A stretch of 64,000 bases of DNA from Clostridia bacterium (GTDB lineage: Bacteria; Bacillota; Clostridia; Oscillospirales; CAG-272): assembly GCA_017482055.1 (NCBI GenBank), contig JAFUOH010000008.1, positions 62,001-126,000 on the forward strand, in the 5' to 3' direction. Shown here in pieces: positions 61,055-64,000 of this stretch; the stretch's first letter is position 1; the number at the start of each line of letters is the position of its first letter. The position numbers were made by a program, and so were the translations under genes. The notes beneath the pieces are model-generated. The model made no database searches and was not told the origin of the DNA. It was given only the letters and a program-made list of their open reading frames with translations.

Positions 61055-62116
61055 TTATTTTTGATTGAGTCCGAGGCCGCGAAGGTCCGCAACCACACCA
61101 TGCTGTTCGGCATCGTAGAGCTTCCAGATGACACGAAGTCCCTGAAGCGTTGAATAGCCGTTGGTGATGGGAGTCGCACCGGTTCTGCAGCATTCGGCAA
61201 AATGCGCGATCTCATACTGCGTCTCCTTGGAAACGTCCGTGCCGCGCTCCCAAAGTACCTTGTAGTGGGGATTTTCGGCAACGCCGGGCTGATGCTTGAA
61301 GCCCTGATCATAAAGCTTGATCTGTCCTGCATAATGCTGATACTCGATCATGCCCTTCTCGGTCTGGATCTGGAAGTCGTAGCCCATTCTGGAGCCGCGC
61401 GCACCCCAGGTAGCACCGTGATAACCGAGCGCTCCGCTTTCGAACTTCATGACAAGCGCGCTGGTGCCCTCCTTCAGCATCCACGGAGTGCCGTTGCGTG
61501 TTCCGAGATGTGCGCCGCTTACGGGATTGCCGAGGAACCAAAGCATGATATCTATGTAATGACAGCCGTGGGAGAAGAGCTGCCCACCGCCAAGACGGCT
61601 TGTCATAGACCAGTCGGGTCTGCCGTCCTTAAATCCGTCGATGCCCTCACCGGTAAGCTGCTCTGTCCAAACGGACATTTGAATGATCTCGCCATAGTCA
61701 CCGCTGTCCACCATTTCCTTCAGCTTGATGATACCGGGCCAGAAGCGTACAGGATAACCGCACATCAGCGTGACCTTATGATCCTCGCACATCTTTATAA
61801 GGCGGAGACACTCCTCCTCAGAATTGCAAAGAGGCTTTTCCATAAGGATATGCTTGTTGTTGAACGCAAAAAACATGCCGCACTCAAAGTGAAGGTCATG
61901 AGGAAGTGCTACCAGCACGGCATCAACCTTGTCCACCATATCATGATAATCGGTAGTTACATAAGGATCGTTCAACGCCGATGCCACATTCTCAGCTCTT
62001 TCCTTTATTATGTCGCAAACAGCAACGATTTCAACGCTATCAACCATGTTTACGGCTCTTGCGTGATTTTTCATCATACCACCGCAGCCGATAAGACCCA
62101 TACGAAGTTTTTCCAT
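61055..62116 (-). CDS. Gfo/Idh/MocA-family oxidoreductase
   Basis: 353 residues. NAD(P)-binding Rossmann motif GLIGCGGMMKNHARAVNM, catalytic Lys in LMEKPLCNSEEECLRL, and family motif GQLFSHGCHYIDIMLWFLGN. The family oxidises sugars, inositols or sugar acids; substrate unknown. GGAAAGGAAA precedes the ATG. Divergent from the AraC regulator at 62282, which is its likely regulator; several TATACT-like elements lie between. Confidence 0.92.
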   Translation of the reverse strand: MEKLRMGLIGCGGMMKNHARAVNMVDSVEIVAVCDIIKERAENVASALNDPYVTTDYHDMVDKVDAVLVALPHDLHFECGMFFAFNNKHILMEKPLCNSEEECLRLIKMCEDHKVTLMCGYPVRFWPGIIKLKEMVDSGDYGEIIQMSVWTEQLTGEGIDGFKDGRPDWSMTSRLGGGQLFSHGCHYIDIMLWFLGNPVSGAHLGTRNGTPWMLKEGTSALVMKFESGALGYHGATWGARGSRMGYDFQIQTEKGMIEYQHYAGQIKLYDQGFKHQPGVAENPHYKVLWERGTDVSKETQYEIAHFAECCRTGATPITNGYSTLQGLRVIWKLYDAEQHGVVADLRGLGLNQK

Positions 62117-62281
62117 TTGTTGTTTCCTTTCCGCTTGACTTTTTTTATTTGTTAGTATATAATTAGTATAGTAAGTTTTGCTCTATCAGTAGTATACCAC
62201 AAAAATCGCTCTCCGTCTTTAGACAATACGCCGAGCAATTTATACTATTTGTTATAATACTTATGATTAGGAGTAATTTAT

Positions 62282-63148
62282 ATGGAGTATGCAAAGACGA
62301 ATATCCCCGAGTTTTTATCGGTAAGCTCCATTATGACGGTACATCGGATCGAATTGGCAGGCAAATCCAACTTCGGCGAGGCACACGATTTTCCCGAGAT
62401 CATATACATTGCCGAAGGAACCCATGCCATACTTGTAGATAACGAGCGCTTCGAGCTTTCCGCGGGCCAAATGCTGATATATGCGCCGGGGGCATATCAT
62501 ATCGGTGAACGTGAAAGCAATGCGAGCATTTATATAATTTCGTTTGAAGCCACATCGGACATCCTCTCTGAGCTCTACAACCGCGTAATAACGCTGGATA
62601 ACGATAAGCGGACGATGCTGACAGATATGATCAACGGCGGCGCCAAGCTTTTTGAGCGGGTATCCCCCGATTCGGGGCTCGTAGGTATGACCAAAAAGCC
62701 TTGCGTGACCGACTATGATCTTCAGATACTGCGCAATAAGCTGGAGCTGCTGCTCATTGATATCTACTATACCAAAAGCCATAAACAGAATGAGCAGAAA
62801 GCTGTTAATCATGAAAATTTAGACAGAGAGCAGTTTGAAGCCGTCACTGCTTATCTGCGTGAGCACATCGGCGAAGCGCTTACCCTTGAGGAAATCGCCG
62901 CGAGCTCACATATAAGCGTATCCAAGCTTTCGGCGCTCTTCCGAGATCAGTGCGGCTGCGGCACTATCGCTTATTTCAACAGTATAAAGATCGAGCGAGC
63001 CAAGCGACTGATACGCGATTCCTCTATGAATTTTACGCAGATATCGCAAAGCCTGGGCTTTTGCACCGTCCATTATTTTTCCAAGCTGTTCAAAAAGATC
63101 GCCGGCATAACTCCCACCGAATATGCTCGAACGTTCGGTCGAAAATAA
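62282..63148 (+). CDS. AraC-family regulator with cupin sensor
   Basis: 288 residues. N-terminal cupin (HDFPEIIYIAEGTHAILVDN, LSAGQMLIYAPGAYHIGERE) and two C-terminal helix-turn-helices (LEEIAASSHISVSKLSALFR, QISQSLGFCTVHYFSKLFKK). Probably senses a sugar and controls the divergent oxidoreductase gene. TAGGAGT precedes the ATG; a TATAAT at 62253-62258 has no -35, consistent with activator dependence. A shortened paralog follows at 63356. Confidence 0.9.
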   Translation: MEYAKTNIPEFLSVSSIMTVHRIELAGKSNFGEAHDFPEIIYIAEGTHAILVDNERFELSAGQMLIYAPGAYHIGERESNASIYIISFEATSDILSELYNRVITLDNDKRTMLTDMINGGAKLFERVSPDSGLVGMTKKPCVTDYDLQILRNKLELLLIDIYYTKSHKQNEQKAVNHENLDREQFEAVTAYLREHIGEALTLEEIAASSHISVSKLSALFRDQCGCGTIAYFNSIKIERAKRLIRDSSMNFTQISQSLGFCTVHYFSKLFKKIAGITPTEYARTFGRK

Positions 63149-63193
63149 GAGCAATTGTTATCACACCGATTCATTAATAATATCTCGCAGCTC

Positions 63194-63222
63194 TTGACAA
63201 ACCGAATTTGATGTGATATAAT
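63194..63222 (+). promoter_or_regulatory. Consensus promoter before the shortened AraC gene
   Basis: A perfect TTGACA-17-TATAAT; start of transcription expected near 63230, inside the first palindrome. Confidence 0.85.
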
Positions 63223-63230
63223 ACGCATGG

Positions 63231-63245
63231 GAGAAACGTTTTCTC
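63231..63245 (+). promoter_or_regulatory. LacI-type operator, proximal
   Basis: GAGAAACGTTTTCTC, an interrupted palindrome centred on CG, positioned at about the transcription start. Strong resemblance to LacI/GalR-family operators. Confidence 0.65.
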
Positions 63246-63277
63246 ACGATGTCTCAAGGTTTATTCTCATCAGCATA

Positions 63278-63306
63278 AAATTCCCGCATGCCAATATGCG
63301 GGAATT
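63278..63306 (+). repeat. Hairpin between the two operators
   Basis: A 12-bp perfect stem (63278-63289 with 63295-63306), 5-base loop, not followed by a T-run on the plus strand. It lies in the leader between the two palindromes. Confidence 0.7.
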
Positions 63307-63319
63307 TAAATACCCGTTC

Positions 63320-63335
63320 AGAGAAACGTTTCTCT
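63320..63335 (+). promoter_or_regulatory. LacI-type operator, distal
   Basis: AGAGAAACGTTTCTCT, a perfect 16-base palindrome with the same core as the proximal site, 89 bases away centre to centre, compatible with DNA looping. Confidence 0.7.
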
Positions 63336-63355
63336 ACGGTTTGTGAGGTGAAAAT

Positions 63356-63937
63356 ATGGATAAGTCTAAAAAAGTAGTGGTGATCAAAGTAGAAACTGCG
63401 GCGAATATCCCGGAAGAACTCCATGACAGTGTCGTAACCCTTGATGCTGACCGCTGGAGCATTTTGTCGGAGCTGTTGAACGGCAGTGATAAGCCTGACA
63501 CAGCACCTCAGATTGCAGGCAGTCACGAGCTTAACCAAAATGTACTCTTAATAAGCAGTCCAAGCGTCAAACTACACCGCGGCATGGAGACAGGCTCAAT
63601 TAACACCTCAAATTTTGAGCAGGAACAGCTTAAAACTGTTATTACTTATCTGCAGACCCATATTCACGAGATATTGTCACTCGAGGATATCGCATACGCC
63701 GCGCATATGAGCGTTTCACGCCTGTCATCACTTTTTAATAAATATTATAAATGCGGGCCTATAACATACTTCAATTCTCTCAAAATCCAAGAAGCCCGGC
63801 ATATGATACGCGAAACATCGCTCAATTTCACACAGATCTCCGAATGTCTCGGACTATGCTCGGTACACTACTTTTCAAAGCTGTTTAAGAAGGTTACCGG
63901 CATGACCCCGACAGAGTATTCCCGACGATCTCACTGA
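63356..63937 (+). CDS. Shortened AraC paralog without cupin domain
   Basis: 193 residues. The C-terminal two helix-turn-helices (LEDIAYAAHMSVSRLSSLFN, QISECLGLCSVHYFSKLFKK) are intact and close to the AraC protein at 62282. The region before them corresponds to the linker of that paralog (PEELHDSVVTLDADRWSILS versus LSELYNRVITLDNDKRTMLT), while the roughly 100-residue cupin is missing and replaced by MDKSKKVVVIKVETAANI. GTGAGGTG precedes the ATG. It may act as a sensor-less competitor of the full-length protein, or be a degenerating copy. Confidence 0.75.
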   Translation: MDKSKKVVVIKVETAANIPEELHDSVVTLDADRWSILSELLNGSDKPDTAPQIAGSHELNQNVLLISSPSVKLHRGMETGSINTSNFEQEQLKTVITYLQTHIHEILSLEDIAYAAHMSVSRLSSLFNKYYKCGPITYFNSLKIQEARHMIRETSLNFTQISECLGLCSVHYFSKLFKKVTGMTPTEYSRRSH

Positions 63938-64000
63938 AGCCTCATGCGGACGCAAAGATGCCGGATCACTCACCTGTGCGTTGCGTTCCATATGTGACTT

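Overview
The window looks like a chromosomal segment of an uncultured gut or rumen Clostridia-type Firmicute (Oscillospirales- or Christensenellales-like; a judgement from content, not a search). The evidence is: a T-box leader in front of pheS, LexA with a Bacillus-type SOS box, class B sortase, S-layer-homology (SLH) proteins, an HPr-like protein of the Crh kind, infC-rpmI-rplT with an AUU-started infC, strong AGGAGG ribosome sites, and consensus TTGACA-17-TATAAT promoters. No phage, plasmid, insertion sequence, CRISPR array, rRNA or tRNA gene was seen.

Layout. 1-5.8 kb (minus): an SLH surface protein running off the left edge, a D,D-carboxypeptidase and an HtrA protease form an envelope block. 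6-8.5 kb (plus): an ECF sigma factor fused to about 650 residues of repeated beta-rich sequence. 8.6-14.9 kb: a large AraC regulator divergent from an orphan sugar-binding lipoprotein, then DUF1015 plus a serine beta-lactamase-like hydrolase, then an HPr-like protein. 14.9-16.7 kb (minus): small membrane and ArsR/DUF2087 genes. 16.8-23.1 kb (minus): a translation-centred operon infC-rpmI-rplT-trmH-nagA-metG-tatD whose leader carries a terminator hairpin with a loop complementary to upstream RNA.

23.1-26.8 kb: an XRE regulator, a GNAT enzyme, a two-gene chromate-type transporter, a membrane protein and lexA. 26.8-28.1 kb is a scar region with four truncated gene remnants. 28.2-32.9 kb (plus): an ABC-F protein, a glycosyltransferase, prfB without the usual frameshift, and a small acidic membrane protein. 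32.9-37.8 kb (minus): an XRE-TPR regulator, an ADP-ribosylglycohydrolase, a nucleotide pyrophosphatase-type enzyme, a Cys/acid-rich membrane protein and a C_GCAxxG_C_C protein. 37.8-40.5 kb: an operon of sortase B, RlmA methyltransferase, a GT2 glycosyltransferase and the C_GCAxxG_C_C protein.

40.6-50.6 kb (minus): ahcY with a metallophosphoesterase, a fused glycerophosphodiesterase, and a T-box-controlled operon pheS-udk-MBL-pheT-isomerase in which two unrelated genes split pheS from pheT. 50.6-56.1 kb: another XRE-TPR regulator, a membrane protein, a sialidase-fold protein, an SLH-S41 protease and YbaK. 56.2-60.2 kb: an alpha-L-fucosidase of distinct codon use ahead of pyrE and a GNAT gene, then nrdR and a class I GATase-type peptidase. 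60.2-64 kb: an esterase-like remnant, a HExxH protein, a Gfo/Idh/MocA oxidoreductase divergent from an AraC regulator, and a shortened AraC paralog preceded by a consensus promoter and two LacI-type palindromes.

The most unusual items are the giant sigma factor fusion, the operator-flanked leader before the shortened AraC gene, the infC leader pseudoknot, the start-codon hairpin of the carboxypeptidase, and the head-to-head gene scars near 27.2 and 27.9 kb.
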